55,345 nt of DNA from Pseudomonadota bacterium (GTDB lineage: Bacteria > Pseudomonadota > Gammaproteobacteria > Pseudomonadales > Azotimanducaceae), in the NCBI GenBank assembly GCA_027624035.1, contig JAQBUI010000024.1:1-55345 (forward strand), in the 5' to 3' direction. Below, one piece after another: positions 34,395 to 43,189 of this stretch (within the stretch, counting starts at the first letter, position 1; every line of letters starts with the position of its first letter). The notes below the pieces were generated by a model that was given only the letters and a program-made list of their open reading frames with translations, searched no databases and was not told where the DNA came from. The position numbers were made by a program, and so were the translations under genes.

Positions 34395-35186
34395 ATGCCC
34401 GATACCAAGACCAAGACCAAAACTAAAAAGAAGCACTACGTCGTCTGGACAGGCAAGGACACTGGAATTTTTGACAGTTGGTCAGACGTTCAGCCGCTGG
34501 TCATTGGTCACGCCGGTGCCAAATTCAAGGGGTTCGACACCCGGAGCGAGGCGGAAGCCGCGTTCGCATCGCCGCCCGAAGCCAGTATCGTCAGAAAGTC
34601 CGGTGCCAGGTCAAAGGCCAGACCCCGTCCCGCATTTACCCTGGACCCTGATTTTGACGTGCACATCTTCAGTGACGGCGCCTGTATACCAAACCCTGGC
34701 GTCGCTGGTAGCGGCGTTGCGGTGTATCAGGGTGGGGAGTTGGTGGAGTGCTGGTATGGTGGCTATGAGCCGATGGGGACCAACAATACGGCCGAACTGT
34801 ACGCGCTGCATCAGGCGCTACTGATCGCCGAACGAAAGCTGAACAGTGATGCAGGCGACAAGGTCCAAATACTCTCCGATTCAAGCTATTCGCTGAAAGC
34901 CATGAACGAGTGGGCAGCAAGATGGAAACGTAATGGCTGGCGGAGGCGCGACGGAGAAGAGGTTGCCAACCAGGCGTTGATCGCAACCATGTTTGAGCAA
35001 TTTTCTGCCATCAGGGATGGTGTCACGTTGGTACATGTCAAAGGACACGCGGGTATCGAGGGGAACGAATTGGCAGATCGGCTCAGCTTCCTTGCCCGCC
35101 TCGACAAGGTTCAGGGTTTTGAACCCTTTGACCGCCTGGACAAGACGGCGCTGCTGGCGGTTCAGGTGTCTGCGAGTGCAGAGTGA
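34395..35186 (+). CDS. rnhA: Ribonuclease H1 with N-terminal viroplasmin-type domain
   Basis: 263 residues from ATG 34395 (ATG 34365 is also in frame). The N-terminus has a Lys/Thr stretch, then KHYVVWTGKDTGIFDSWSD...GAKFKGFDTRSEAEAAF, the hybrid-binding/viroplasmin domain of eukaryote-like RNases H1. The RNase H domain follows from ~95 with its four carboxylates: D in FSDGACIPNPG, E in NNTAELYALHQAL, D in LSDSSYSLKAM and D in GNELADRLS, plus VKGHAGIEGNE. It removes RNA from RNA-DNA hybrids in the cytoplasm. It could be an additional enzyme beside a short RnhA elsewhere. Confidence 0.9.
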   Translation: MPDTKTKTKTKKKHYVVWTGKDTGIFDSWSDVQPLVIGHAGAKFKGFDTRSEAEAAFASPPEASIVRKSGARSKARPRPAFTLDPDFDVHIFSDGACIPNPGVAGSGVAVYQGGELVECWYGGYEPMGTNNTAELYALHQALLIAERKLNSDAGDKVQILSDSSYSLKAMNEWAARWKRNGWRRRDGEEVANQALIATMFEQFSAIRDGVTLVHVKGHAGIEGNELADRLSFLARLDKVQGFEPFDRLDKTALLAVQVSASAE

Positions 35187-35507
35187 CGCCGCAAATGGGA
35201 CCCCTGTCAGACTGGACTCTGTGATGCGCCGCCGTGTGTAAGCGCTGACGCTGACAATAGATACCATCCGGAATCGCGGAGCTTGCCACCCCCCGCGACC
35301 GAGATGGCGAACGACGACCAGATGTGGCCACTGATCATGATAAGTGGATCCGTCAACAATGAGCAGGAGGAATCCGCCGATGGTCGTGGGTGGCGAGTGA
35401 GGACAACCGCGCCTGGGCTGATGTTTTCGATGTAAACATTGTTCTGCCAGAGTTGTGTCTGCTACAGTGAATGCCTGTAAAAAAATAGCTGCAGGAGATC
35501 TGGACCG
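35187..35507. other. Intergenic region upstream of the TetR gene
   Basis: 320 bases without an acceptable ORF. The only structure I see is the small inverted repeat at 35421-35439. The TetR-gene promoter should lie in the last ~100 bases. Confidence 0.5.
35421..35439. promoter_or_regulatory. Candidate operator for the TetR regulator
   Basis: Inverted repeat ATGTTT-TCGATGT-AAACAT, about 70 bases before the TetR start codon. Size and place fit autoregulation by a TetR dimer, but this is based on one short repeat only. Confidence 0.35.
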
Positions 35508-36140
35508 TTGGCCAGGAGTTCATACCACCACGGTGATTTGCGCCAGAGCCTGATCGAGTGTGCCTGCGCGCAACTCCGGCAGGACAGTGCAGATCACCTC
35601 AGTCTGCGGGCGTTGGCTCGTAAGGCAGGCGTGTCACAGACCGCACCTTATCGACACTTTGAAACAAAAAATGCCTTGTTTGCCGCGGTGGCGACTTACG
35701 GTTTCTTGTTGATGACCGATCATTTGAAGGTGGCCCGGGACCGCCACGAGGGTGATGTACAGGAGGCGGTTGTGCAGGTGGGGCTCGCCTATGTGGAGTG
35801 GGCGCTGGCGAACCCTGAAAAGTACCAGCTATTTTTTGATTCCGCGCTGGTGGATTACGGGGCTCACGAAGACCTGCATGAAGCGGGTTGTGATTGTTTC
35901 GAGGTGATACTGGGCCTGATTCGTACCGGTATCGAACAGGATATCTTCCTGGACCAGCCAGCAGAGGAACTGGCGGCCACACTGTGGGCCAGCGTCCATG
36001 GGTTTGCCAGTCTGTTGCAGTCCAAAGACCCCAATGCCATGCAGCAGCATCAGGACGCCCCGGTGGTGAAAGGCATGGCGGCTCTCTCGATGCGGCGCCG
36101 TCAGGTCATTGAATTGTTCGTCAACAGCATCAGGCGCTAG
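35508..36140 (+). CDS. TetR/AcrR family transcriptional regulator
   Basis: 210 residues. An N-terminal HTH: SSYHHGDLRQSLIECACAQL, then LSLRALARKAGVSQTAPYRHFETKNALFAAVA, typical of TetR. The C-terminal ligand domain resembles the WHG-type (WALANPEKYQLFFDS). The start is TTG 35508, with AGGAG 11 bases before it; no ATG fits the conserved N-terminus. Ligand and targets are unknown: it is flanked by RNase H and a convergent small gene, and no transporter or acyl-CoA gene is divergent from it. Confidence 0.9.
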   Translation: MARSSYHHGDLRQSLIECACAQLRQDSADHLSLRALARKAGVSQTAPYRHFETKNALFAAVATYGFLLMTDHLKVARDRHEGDVQEAVVQVGLAYVEWALANPEKYQLFFDSALVDYGAHEDLHEAGCDCFEVILGLIRTGIEQDIFLDQPAEELAATLWASVHGFASLLQSKDPNAMQQHQDAPVVKGMAALSMRRRQVIELFVNSIRR

Positions 36141-36184
36141 TGGCCGTCACTGGCGATGGGTACTGATTGATAGCGGCGGCGGAC

Positions 36185-36415
36185 CTACTTCATCGACGGT
36201 GGCGAGGGAATTCCTCCCGAGATCACGATCTTCAGCGCCTGCTTCTCGGTGAATCCCTGGTCCACTAACGCCAGATAGTAGTTTCGGGTATAGCTCGCAA
36301 GTGACCTCGATATGTCAGGACGGGCGATGAGATCCACATGGGCCTCCATGATGCTCTGGACCATATTACGTATTGCAGGCTGAAGTGCTTCCAACTGTGC
36401 TGACGCATCAGACAT
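36185..36415 (-). CDS. Small protein of unknown function at the end of the suf operon
   Basis: 76 residues from ATG 36415, preceded by GGAGG at good spacing; an upstream ATG (36439) would add eight residues. Content: LEALQPAIRNMVQSIMEAHVDLIARPD, then ASYTRNYYLALVDQGFTEKQALKIVISGGIP. It appears all helical, with no Cys. The second half has the FTEKQALKIV pattern of short helical proteins that may form small bundles. It lies 131 bases after sufE on the same strand, so it may be transcribed with the operon or separately. Confidence 0.6.
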   Translation of the reverse strand: MSDASAQLEALQPAIRNMVQSIMEAHVDLIARPDISRSLASYTRNYYLALVDQGFTEKQALKIVISGGIPSPPSMK

Positions 36416-36546
36416 GGACAAAGGCCCTCCATAAATCATGGGTAAGGCCTCAGGATACTCCTGGGATGTGTGGCTTTGCCAGCCTGGCCATCAGCCAATG
36501 CCAGACATGACGAAAACTCGTGCTACTGCCCGGGAGAACGCTGCTC

Positions 36547-36996
36547 TTAACTGGTGTCGGCCTGCCGCGCCGCATCCTGGATTCGCCCGACCATGGCCTT
36601 TAGGCCGTTGCCCCGGGTGCTGGAGAGGTGCTTGATCAGGTCCAGCTTCTCGAAATAGGCATCGATATCGAACGCCAGGATGTCATCGCCGGACTTGCCG
36701 TTGTAAGCGGACAGGATCAGCCCGAGCAGCCCCTTGACGATGAACGCGTCGCTGTCGACCTCGAACCAGAGCAGCGGCCCATCACGATGGGTTTCGATCC
36801 AGACCTGGCTCTGGCAGCCGCGGACCAGATGCGCATCGTCCTTTTTTGATTCATCCATGGCAGGCAGTTCCCGGCCAAGATCGATGATGTATTGATAGCG
36901 TTCTTCCCAGCTATCAAAAAAATCCAGCGACTCAATGATATCGTCGGATGTGATGGTGGTGCCAAACGGCCCGTAGCTGGTTGCGCTGTCCGTCAT
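36547..36996 (-). CDS. sufE: SufE family cysteine desulfuration protein
   Basis: 149 residues. SufE accepts persulfide from SufS on a Cys and passes it to SufB. The fold is evident: IIESLDFFDSWEERYQYIIDLGRELP, the catalytic Cys near residue 61 in HLVRGCQSQVWIE, then FVVxSDA-like EVDSDAFIVKGLLGLILSAYNG. The C-terminus (LIKHLSSTRGNGLKAMVGRIQDAA) is canonical. It starts 3 bases after the sufT stop. Confidence 0.95.
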   Translation of the reverse strand: MTDSATSYGPFGTTITSDDIIESLDFFDSWEERYQYIIDLGRELPAMDESKKDDAHLVRGCQSQVWIETHRDGPLLWFEVDSDAFIVKGLLGLILSAYNGKSGDDILAFDIDAYFEKLDLIKHLSSTRGNGLKAMVGRIQDAARQADTS

Positions 36997-36999
36997 TGG

Positions 37000-37539
37000 C
37001 TAGGAGAACATGCCGGTGGCGAGCTGGGCTTCCTCGGACATCATCTCCCTGCTCCAGGGCGGGTCGAATACCAGCTCAACCTCCACTCGGTCCACATTGG
37101 GCACGTCCCCCACGCGGCTCTCGACATCGCCCACCAGAACCGGGCCCATGCCGCAGCCCGGTGCGGTCAGCGTCATCCTGACGGAAACGGTCCTGGTTTG
37201 CTGATCAAGTTCAAGACCATAGATCAAACCAAGGCTCGGCAGGCTGACAGGAATTTCGGGGTCAAATACGGTATTGAGCGCCTGCCAGACCTGATCCTCG
37301 CAAATCTGGTCATCATCAGGCTGGTCGAATTCCAGCACCAGCTTTTCAAGCCCCAGGGCATCGGCATTGGTGCCGTCCACCCGCACCATGTTGCCGTTGT
37401 GGACAACGGTATAGTTGCCTCCGGCGGACTGGGTGATGGTCACAAAGGTATCCTTCGGAATCGTGACGGGGTCACCCACTGGCACCAGCCGACCCGGGCA
37501 TTCTCTCTGGGTAACGACGACGCGCCGTTCCTGACTCAT
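37000..37539 (-). CDS. sufT: SufT, DUF59/PaaD-like Fe-S assembly factor
   Basis: 179 residues. The N-terminal ~70 residues carry a SufT-type beta domain (IPKDTFVTITQSAGGNYTVV). The C-terminal DUF59 domain has DPEIPVSLPSLGLIYGL and the conserved Cys in LTAPGCGMGPVL. SufT proteins help maturation of Fe-S proteins under high demand, probably by carrying clusters. It overlaps the iscA-type gene by 4 bases and precedes sufE. Confidence 0.93.
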   Translation of the reverse strand: MSQERRVVVTQRECPGRLVPVGDPVTIPKDTFVTITQSAGGNYTVVHNGNMVRVDGTNADALGLEKLVLEFDQPDDDQICEDQVWQALNTVFDPEIPVSLPSLGLIYGLELDQQTRTVSVRMTLTAPGCGMGPVLVGDVESRVGDVPNVDRVEVELVFDPPWSREMMSEEAQLATGMFS

Positions 37540-37916
37540 GTTTCGTCATCTGCCGTGTTGGTATTGAGGTTAAAGCTCTCGCCACAGCCACAGGCGTCCG
37601 TGGCATTCGGGTTACGGAACCTGAGGGTCTGGTTCAGGCCCTCTCTGGTGTAGTCGATCTCCGTGCCATGCAGGCCCGGTGCGTCGGCCGGGTCGAAAAA
37701 CACGGCGACCCCGTTGGAAAGCGTCAGGGTCAGGTCGCCTGCAATGGGTTCGTCGACCTCATCCATCTGGTACATGAAGCCCGAGCAGCCGCTCTCCTTG
37801 AGGGTAATTCGGACCCCATGATGCCCGCTGCGCTGCAACTGGCCCGCAAGATGTTTGGCAGCTGCAGGTGAGACCTGAATACTGTCGATCAAGCTGTAGG
37901 TTTGTACGCTCATCAC
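37536..37916 (-). CDS. IscA/SufA-type A-type Fe-S carrier
   Basis: 126 residues. HesB domain with the three ligand Cys: one in ITLKESGCSGFMYQMD and two in the C-terminal ACGCGESF. It receives clusters from SufBCD and hands them to target proteins. Tandem ATGs at 37916 and 37913. It overlaps sufS by 4 bases (ATGA). The assignment as SufA rather than ErpA rests on its position inside the suf operon. Confidence 0.93.
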   Translation of the reverse strand: MMSVQTYSLIDSIQVSPAAAKHLAGQLQRSGHHGVRITLKESGCSGFMYQMDEVDEPIAGDLTLTLSNGVAVFFDPADAPGLHGTEIDYTREGLNQTLRFRNPNATDACGCGESFNLNTNTADDET

Positions 37917-39172
37917 TTCACCTCTGGAAGTAACATGTGTTTGACTTTGGTTAACGCCTCGAAGAGCCGGTCCACCTCATCGGTTGTATTATAGAACGCA
38001 AACGAGGCGCGTACCGTTCCCGGAATATGATATTGGGTCATCAGGGGCTGGGCACAATGGTGACCGGTGCGAACGGCTATGCCCTGCTGGTCCAGCAGCA
38101 TACCCACGTCGGCAGGATGCGCCCCTTCCAGCAGAAAAGACAAGACTCCCGCCACCTGGTGGGCCTGGCCGATGCGCTGAACGCCAGGGAATGATTCTGC
38201 CTGCTCGATGGCGCGGTCAAGCAGTGCCGTTTCGTGGGCTGCTGCACCGGCCCGGTCCAGGGCATTGAGGTAGTCAATGGCGGCACCGAGGCCAATTGCG
38301 CCGGCGATGTCCGGTGTGCCGGCTTCAAACCGGTAGGGCAGACCCTGATAGGTAGTCCCGTCAAATGAAACGGTCTCGATCATCTCGCCCCCTCCCTGCC
38401 AGGGAGGCATCGCGGACAGCAAAGATTCGCGGCCCCACAACACACCGATACCGGTCGGCCCGAACATTTTATGGCCGGAAAAAGCATAGAAGTCACAGTC
38501 CAGTGCCTGCACATCAACAGGCGTATGGGCCACTGCCTGGGCGCCGTCGATCAGCACTTTCGCACCGACGTTGTGTCCAAGGGCAATGATGGTCTGAACG
38601 GGGTTCACGGTGCCAAGGGCATTGGAGATATGGCCCACGGCGATCAGTTTGACCCGCTCGTCCAGGCCGGCCTCCAGTGCAGCAAGATCAATCTCGCCGT
38701 CTCCGGTGACCGCAATCGGGTGCACCCGGGCACCGGTGCGCTGTGCCACCATCTGCCAGGGCACGATGTTGGAATGATGCTCCAGCGCCGGCACCAGAAC
38801 CCGGTCGCCGGGCCCCAGGTTTGACGCCGCCCAGCTGTTGGCCACGAGGTTGATGGCCTCTGTCGTGCCACGGGTCCAGATGACCTGTTCGACGCGAGGG
38901 CTGTTGATAAAGGCCGCGGCCTTGTGGCGCGCTTGTTCGAATCTCCGGGTGGCCTTGTCGGCCAGAAAATGGGCGCCGCGATGCACGTTCGAGTTGTAAC
39001 CGGTGTAGTAATCGCAGATGGCGTCAATCACCGCCTTCGGCTTCTGTGAGGTGGCCGCGTTGTCCAGATACACAAGGGGATGACCATTGACCTGCTGGTC
39101 AAGAATCGGGAACTCCGCCCGTACCGCCTCGACATCGAAGGGGGTGGTTGCACTGGCCGGGCCGCTGTTCAT
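37913..39172 (-). CDS. sufS: SufS cysteine desulfurase
   Basis: 419 residues, a group II NifS-like PLP enzyme. It takes sulfur from cysteine for cluster assembly. Seen: YLDNAATSQKP, NVHRGAHFLADKAT, TRGTTEAINLVA, HHSNIVPWQ, the PLP Lys in DFYAFSGHKMFGPTGIGVLWG, and the active-site Cys in AVRTGHHCAQPLM. Near the end LFEALTKVKHML is typical. The N-terminus precedes FPILDQQVNGHPLVYLDNAAT by about 15 residues. It overlaps sufD by 4 bases. Confidence 0.97.
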   Translation of the reverse strand: MNSGPASATTPFDVEAVRAEFPILDQQVNGHPLVYLDNAATSQKPKAVIDAICDYYTGYNSNVHRGAHFLADKATRRFEQARHKAAAFINSPRVEQVIWTRGTTEAINLVANSWAASNLGPGDRVLVPALEHHSNIVPWQMVAQRTGARVHPIAVTGDGEIDLAALEAGLDERVKLIAVGHISNALGTVNPVQTIIALGHNVGAKVLIDGAQAVAHTPVDVQALDCDFYAFSGHKMFGPTGIGVLWGRESLLSAMPPWQGGGEMIETVSFDGTTYQGLPYRFEAGTPDIAGAIGLGAAIDYLNALDRAGAAAHETALLDRAIEQAESFPGVQRIGQAHQVAGVLSFLLEGAHPADVGMLLDQQGIAVRTGHHCAQPLMTQYHIPGTVRASFAFYNTTDEVDRLFEALTKVKHMLLPEVK

Positions 39173-40485
39173 TCGGGCCTCCCCGTCACCAGTGACTGCC
39201 GGCCAAACAGCGACGCGAGCTGCGGGCGCAGGAACTCAACCATCGCCTCGTCAGGCAGACGTTCCACCAGTTCATTGATGAACCCGAAGCTCAGCATGAC
39301 CTCGGCTTGCCGGGTGCCGATCCCCCGGCTTTGCAGGTAGTTCATGGCCTGCTCGTCCAGCCGCGCCACGGTCGCTCCGTGGGCGCACTGCACATCGTCC
39401 GCGTAGATTTCCAGTTCAGGTTTGGTGTCTACCTGGGCGCGGGTACTTGTCAGCAGATTACGGTTGGACAGTTCAGCCACGGTCTTCTGGGCATTGGGAT
39501 GAATATGAATGCGGCCATTGAAGACGGCCCGGGCCTCATCGGCGATGATGCCGCGGAATGTCTCTGTGGTGGTGCAGCGGGGCACCGCATGCTCGATGCA
39601 GGTGTGGTAGTCCACGTGCTGCTGGTGCCGTGGCAGGTAGACGCCGCTCAAGTCGCAATGGGCTCCTTCGCCGTGGTGATTGACCACCACATCCACCCGC
39701 TTCAAGGTGCTGCCCATGCCAAGGTGAAAACTGTTCAGAGTCGAGTCTCTGCCCAGGCTGGCGTGGACGCCACCAATGTGTACCGCCTGTTCCTGTTCCC
39801 GTTGCAGGCGGTAGTGTTGCAGTTTCGCGTTGGCCCCGAGGACCAGCTCGGTCACGCTGTTGGTGAACGCATTCTGGGGCAGATCATCACTGCAGAAGTG
39901 CTCGATGATCGTGGCCTCGCTACTGTCTTCCAGAACCACCAGCAAACGGGCAGACAGAGAAAACGGCTGGTCCTGGGCTGTGGTCAGGAAGACGCAGTGA
40001 ACCGGTGTGTCGACCCGCGTGTTGCGTCTGACCCGGAGAAAGAGCCCGTCGGCTAACCAGGCGTCATTCAGGGCGGCAAACAGATGCTGCCGGCCGTCTA
40101 CCACCTGCCCCAGTTTTGCTCTGATGGCCTCGGCCTGGCTCTCATTGGCCTCGGCAAAACGCACCATTTCAATGCCGTCGGGCAGGGCATCGCTGGACAG
40201 GTCCGGGTTGAAGCTGCCGTTCACAAAGACCAGCGTGGCGGCATCCAGCCCTTCGATGCTGAAGTGTTGCTTCAGGTTCGCAGGGGTGGGCGTAGCCGGG
40301 GCTGGCGGCTGCAGGTACGCGCCCCGCTCCAGTCTGGCGAGGCTGGTATATTTCCATGCCTCGGTCTTACGGGTCGGCATGGCTGAGGCTGCCCAGGTCT
40401 GCCGGCCAGCGGCCTGCAGATCATCCAGCCAATCGGGGTTGGCGGTCGGGGCTCGCTCAAGGGCAGATGCGATGAAGTCCGGCAT
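39169..40485 (-). CDS. sufD: SufD, Fe-S scaffold subunit
   Basis: 438 residues. SufD pairs with SufB on SufC dimers. The N-terminal helical part has RKTEAWKYTSLARLERG, then the long beta-helix with ATIIEHFCSDDLPQNAFTNSVTELVLGANAKLQHYRLQ. The C-terminal SufBD core includes ARAVFNGRIHIHPNAQKT, RAQVDTKPELEIYADDVQCAHGATVARLDEQAMNYLQSRG. The Cys-His pair in CAHGA is conserved in SufD and matters for cluster formation. Its start overlaps the sufC stop by one base. Confidence 0.96.
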   Translation of the reverse strand: MPDFIASALERAPTANPDWLDDLQAAGRQTWAASAMPTRKTEAWKYTSLARLERGAYLQPPAPATPTPANLKQHFSIEGLDAATLVFVNGSFNPDLSSDALPDGIEMVRFAEANESQAEAIRAKLGQVVDGRQHLFAALNDAWLADGLFLRVRRNTRVDTPVHCVFLTTAQDQPFSLSARLLVVLEDSSEATIIEHFCSDDLPQNAFTNSVTELVLGANAKLQHYRLQREQEQAVHIGGVHASLGRDSTLNSFHLGMGSTLKRVDVVVNHHGEGAHCDLSGVYLPRHQQHVDYHTCIEHAVPRCTTTETFRGIIADEARAVFNGRIHIHPNAQKTVAELSNRNLLTSTRAQVDTKPELEIYADDVQCAHGATVARLDEQAMNYLQSRGIGTRQAEVMLSFGFINELVERLPDEAMVEFLRPQLASLFGRQSLVTGRPE

Positions 40486-41234
40486 CAGGCGACCTCTTCG
40501 TCAATCCAGCTGTAGCCCTTGTCTTCGAGTTCCAGGGCGAGGGACTTGTCCCCGGACTTCACGATGCGGCCCCCGGCCAGTACATGGACAAAATCCGGTT
40601 CGATATGGTTCAGCAACCTCTGGTAGTGGGTAATGAGCACCACTGACCGGTCCTCCCGGCGGAAGGCATTGACGCCGTCTGCCACCACTTTCAGGGCGTC
40701 GATGTCCAGACCGGAATCGGTTTCGTCCATGATGGCGAGTTTCGGCTCCAGCAGCAGCATCTGCATGAGTTCATTGCGTTTTTTCTCGCCGCCCGAGAAG
40801 CCCTCGTTCACGCCCCGCTTCAGGAAGTTGGGGTCAAGGTCCACCATCGCGGAGACCTCTCTGGCGCGCTTCATAAATGACACTGCATCCGGCGGCTCCT
40901 CACCGCGGTGGGCGGCGAGGGCATCGACCGCCGCTTTCAGAAACTCCATGTTGCTGACGCCGGGAATCTCGACCGGATACTGGAACGCCAGAAACAGTCC
41001 TTCACGGGCACGATCTTCTGTGGCGAGGGACAGCAGATCCTGGTTCAGAAAACGGACTTCGCCGCCGGTAACCTCATAGCCCGTGCGGCCGGCCAGCACA
41101 TGGCTGAGCGTGCTCTTGCCGGAACCGTTAGTGCCCATGATGGCGTGGACTTCACCGGGTCCGATCTCAAGGTTGAGGCCCTTTAGTATTTCAGTATCGC
41201 CGGCGTTGGCGTACAGATCCCTGATCGATAACAT
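40485..41234 (-). CDS. sufC: SufC, ABC-type ATPase of SUF
   Basis: 249 residues from ATG 41234. Walker A GTNGSGKST, Q-loop LAFQYPVEIPGVSN, ABC signature FSGGEKKRNE, Walker B LAIMDETDSGLDIDALK and H-loop ITHYQRLL are all intact. ATP hydrolysis by SufC drives rearrangement of SufB/D during cluster assembly in the cytoplasm. A frame extends upstream of ATG 41234 into sufB but lacks homology. TCTCCTATGG on the plus strand gives an AGGAGA site for this start. Confidence 0.97.
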   Translation of the reverse strand: MLSIRDLYANAGDTEILKGLNLEIGPGEVHAIMGTNGSGKSTLSHVLAGRTGYEVTGGEVRFLNQDLLSLATEDRAREGLFLAFQYPVEIPGVSNMEFLKAAVDALAAHRGEEPPDAVSFMKRAREVSAMVDLDPNFLKRGVNEGFSGGEKKRNELMQMLLLEPKLAIMDETDSGLDIDALKVVADGVNAFRREDRSVVLITHYQRLLNHIEPDFVHVLAGGRIVKSGDKSLALELEDKGYSWIDEEVA

Positions 41235-41259
41235 GACTTCTCCTATGGCCGCGGGGCGT

Positions 41260-42696
41260 CTAGCCCACTGCGCCTTCGAGGCTGACTTCCAGCAGCTTGC
41301 CTGCCTCCACTGCAAATTCCATGGGTAGTTCCCGAAACACCTCTTTGCAGAACCCATTGACGATCATGGAGACGGCTTTTTCTGCATCCAGCCCGCGCTG
41401 CTGGCATAGAAACAGTTGCTCATCACTGACCTTGGAGGTGGTTGCCTCGTGTTCGATGACGGCGCTCGGGTTTTTGCTTTCGATGTATGGGAACGTGTGC
41501 GCGCCACATTGATCGCCGATCAGCAGCGAATCGCACTGGGTGTAGTTGCGGGCACCGGTGGCGCCCGGATTCATGCGCACCAGGCCGCGATAGGAATTGG
41601 AACCGTGGCCGGCAGAGATGCCCTTGGAGATGATGGTCGAACGGGTGTTCTTGCCCAGATGGATCATCTTGGTACCGGTATCTGCCTGCTGGTAGTTGTT
41701 GGACAAGGCCACCGAATAGAACTCACCCACGCTGTTGTCGCCCTTCAGCACACAGCTGGGATACTTCATGGTGATGGCTGAGCCCGTTTCTACCTGGGTC
41801 CAGGAAATCCTGGCATTGGTGTGGGCGACCCCGCGCTTGGTGACGAAATTGTAGATGCCCCCCTTGCCTTCGGAGTCCCCGGGGTACCAGTTCTGCACCG
41901 TGGAATACTTGATCTTCGCATTGTCCAGTGCCACCAGCTCCACCACGGCGGCATGCAACTGGTTTTCATCCCGCATGGGCGCCGTGCAGCCCTCCAGATA
42001 GCTGACCTCACTGCCTTCATCGGCAACGATCAGGGTGCGTTCGAACTGGCCGGTCTTGGCCTCGTTGATGCGGAAATAGGTGGATAGTTCCATCGGGCAT
42101 TTCACACCCTTCGGGATGTACACAAAGGAGCCATCGCTGAACACCGCGCTGTTCAATGCGGCGTAGTAGTTGTCTTTTTGCGGCACTACGGACCCCAGAT
42201 GGGCGCGGACGATCTCCGGGCATTCGTGCATCGCCTCGCTGATGGAACAGAAGATGACGCCGGCCTCCTTGAGCTTGTGGCGGAAGGTCGTGGCGACGGA
42301 GACAGAGTCAAACACCGCGTCCACGGCCACGCCGGACAGCATCTCCTGTTCGTGGAGCGGGATGCCGAGCTTATCGTAGGTGGACCGCAGTTCAGGGTCG
42401 ATGTCGTCCAGGCTCTTCGGGCCGTCGGAGGAACTCTTTGGCGCCGAATAGTAGGAGATCGCGTCAAAATCAATATCCGGGTAGGTTACGTGAGCCCAGT
42501 GTGGTTCCACCATCTCCCGCCAGGAACGAAGGGCCTTCAGGCGCCATTCCAGCATCCATTCGGGTTCGTTCTTCTTGCCCGAAATAAAGGCGACGACGTC
42601 CTCATCTAGCCCTGGCGGCAGGGTGTCCGACACGATGTCGGTGATGAATCCGGCGGCGTATTCTTTCTTGATCAGTCTGTCGATCTGTTCCGACAT
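41260..42696 (-). CDS. sufB: SufB, Fe-S scaffold subunit
   Basis: 478 residues from ATG 42696 (an upstream ATG at 42717 adds 7). Diagnostic stretches: KYAAGF-like [83 protein letters not shown], and the C-terminal [19 protein letters not shown]...[12 protein letters not shown]. Cys residues for sulfur transfer and cluster binding are in the last region. It is first in the operon. IscR-type control is suggested by the site 66-90 bases upstream of the start; no rrf2-family regulator gene is part of the operon. Confidence 0.97.
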   Translation of the reverse strand: MSEQIDRLIKKEYAAGFITDIVSDTLPPGLDEDVVAFISGKKNEPEWMLEWRLKALRSWREMVEPHWAHVTYPDIDFDAISYYSAPKSSSDGPKSLDDIDPELRSTYDKLGIPLHEQEMLSGVAVDAVFDSVSVATTFRHKLKEAGVIFCSISEAMHECPEIVRAHLGSVVPQKDNYYAALNSAVFSDGSFVYIPKGVKCPMELSTYFRINEAKTGQFERTLIVADEGSEVSYLEGCTAPMRDENQLHAAVVELVALDNAKIKYSTVQNWYPGDSEGKGGIYNFVTKRGVAHTNARISWTQVETGSAITMKYPSCVLKGDNSVGEFYSVALSNNYQQADTGTKMIHLGKNTRSTIISKGISAGHGSNSYRGLVRMNPGATGARNYTQCDSLLIGDQCGAHTFPYIESKNPSAVIEHEATTSKVSDEQLFLCQQRGLDAEKAVSMIVNGFCKEVFRELPMEFAVEAGKLLEVSLEGAVG

Positions 42697-42761
42697 GGTT
42701 TTCCTGTTCGGGTGCACGGGTCAGGCACCCGGTTTTCGGGTCACGGGATGGGCAATCTCGC

Positions 42762-42786
42762 AAACCTGACTAAAATAGTCAAGTAT
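42762..42786 (-). promoter_or_regulatory. Near-consensus IscR type 1 binding site upstream of sufB
   Basis: On the minus strand the site starts ATACTTGACTATTTTAGTC and ends AGGTTT. It agrees with the E. coli IscR type 1 consensus (ATASYYGACTRWWWYAGTC and the RRSTAT end) except in the last triplet. The core TGACTAAAATAGTCA (42767-42781) is a perfect palindrome. A TTGACT -35-like hexamer is embedded. This predicts repression by a cluster-loaded IscR-like Rrf2 protein encoded elsewhere. Confidence 0.8.
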
Positions 42787-42867
42787 TCCGGGTGTGTTGT
42801 CGTTTCCAGGTGCAATGTGCGGTTTCCCGCGACATGCCCTGGCTTTGGTTGGTCAGGAGTCCGTGAC

Positions 42868-42900
42868 TTGACAAGGAAGCAGTCCTTGCTAAAGTAAGGA
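42868..42900 (+). promoter_or_regulatory. Sigma-70 promoter and repeat of the VapBC-type operon
   Basis: TTGACA (42868-42873), 16 bases, then TAAAGT (42890-42895), close to the antitoxin start at 42902. Three AAGGA/TCCTT elements (42873-42877, 42883-42887, 42896-42900) form alternating inverted repeats over the -10. They fit autorepression by the toxin-antitoxin complex. The ribosome-binding site would be AAGGA directly before ATG, which is short, so the message may be nearly leaderless. Confidence 0.6.
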
Positions 42901-42901
42901 A

Positions 42902-43189
42902 ATGCCAAAGGTCACCAGCAAGCTTCAAATCACCCTGCCGAAGCGCATTGCTGAACAGCACGGGATTGTTCCGGGCGATGAGATTCATTTCGAGTCCACA
43001 GACAGCGCTATTCGGATTGTGTCGGCCAGGAGCGGCTCGCGCACACAGTTGAGCCAGGAAGAACGATTGCGGCTGTTCGATGAAGCAACGGCACGGGTCG
43101 AGCGGATGGCGCCACAACCTCCACCCACCGGCGGTGACAAACGGGACTGGACACGCGAGGACCTCTACAGCCGTGGCGAGCCTGATTGA
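42902..43189 (+). CDS. AbrB/MazE-type antitoxin (VapB)
   Basis: 95 residues. The N-terminal ~45 residues (KVTSKLQITLPKRIAEQHGIVPGDEIHFE) are a swapped-hairpin AbrB DNA-binding domain. The C-terminal half (LSQEERLRLFDEATARVERM, DWTREDLYSRGE) is acidic and likely wraps the toxin. It would neutralise the following PIN-domain RNase and repress the operon. It overlaps the toxin start by 17 bases. Confidence 0.9.
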   Translation: MPKVTSKLQITLPKRIAEQHGIVPGDEIHFESTDSAIRIVSARSGSRTQLSQEERLRLFDEATARVERMAPQPPPTGGDKRDWTREDLYSRGEPD

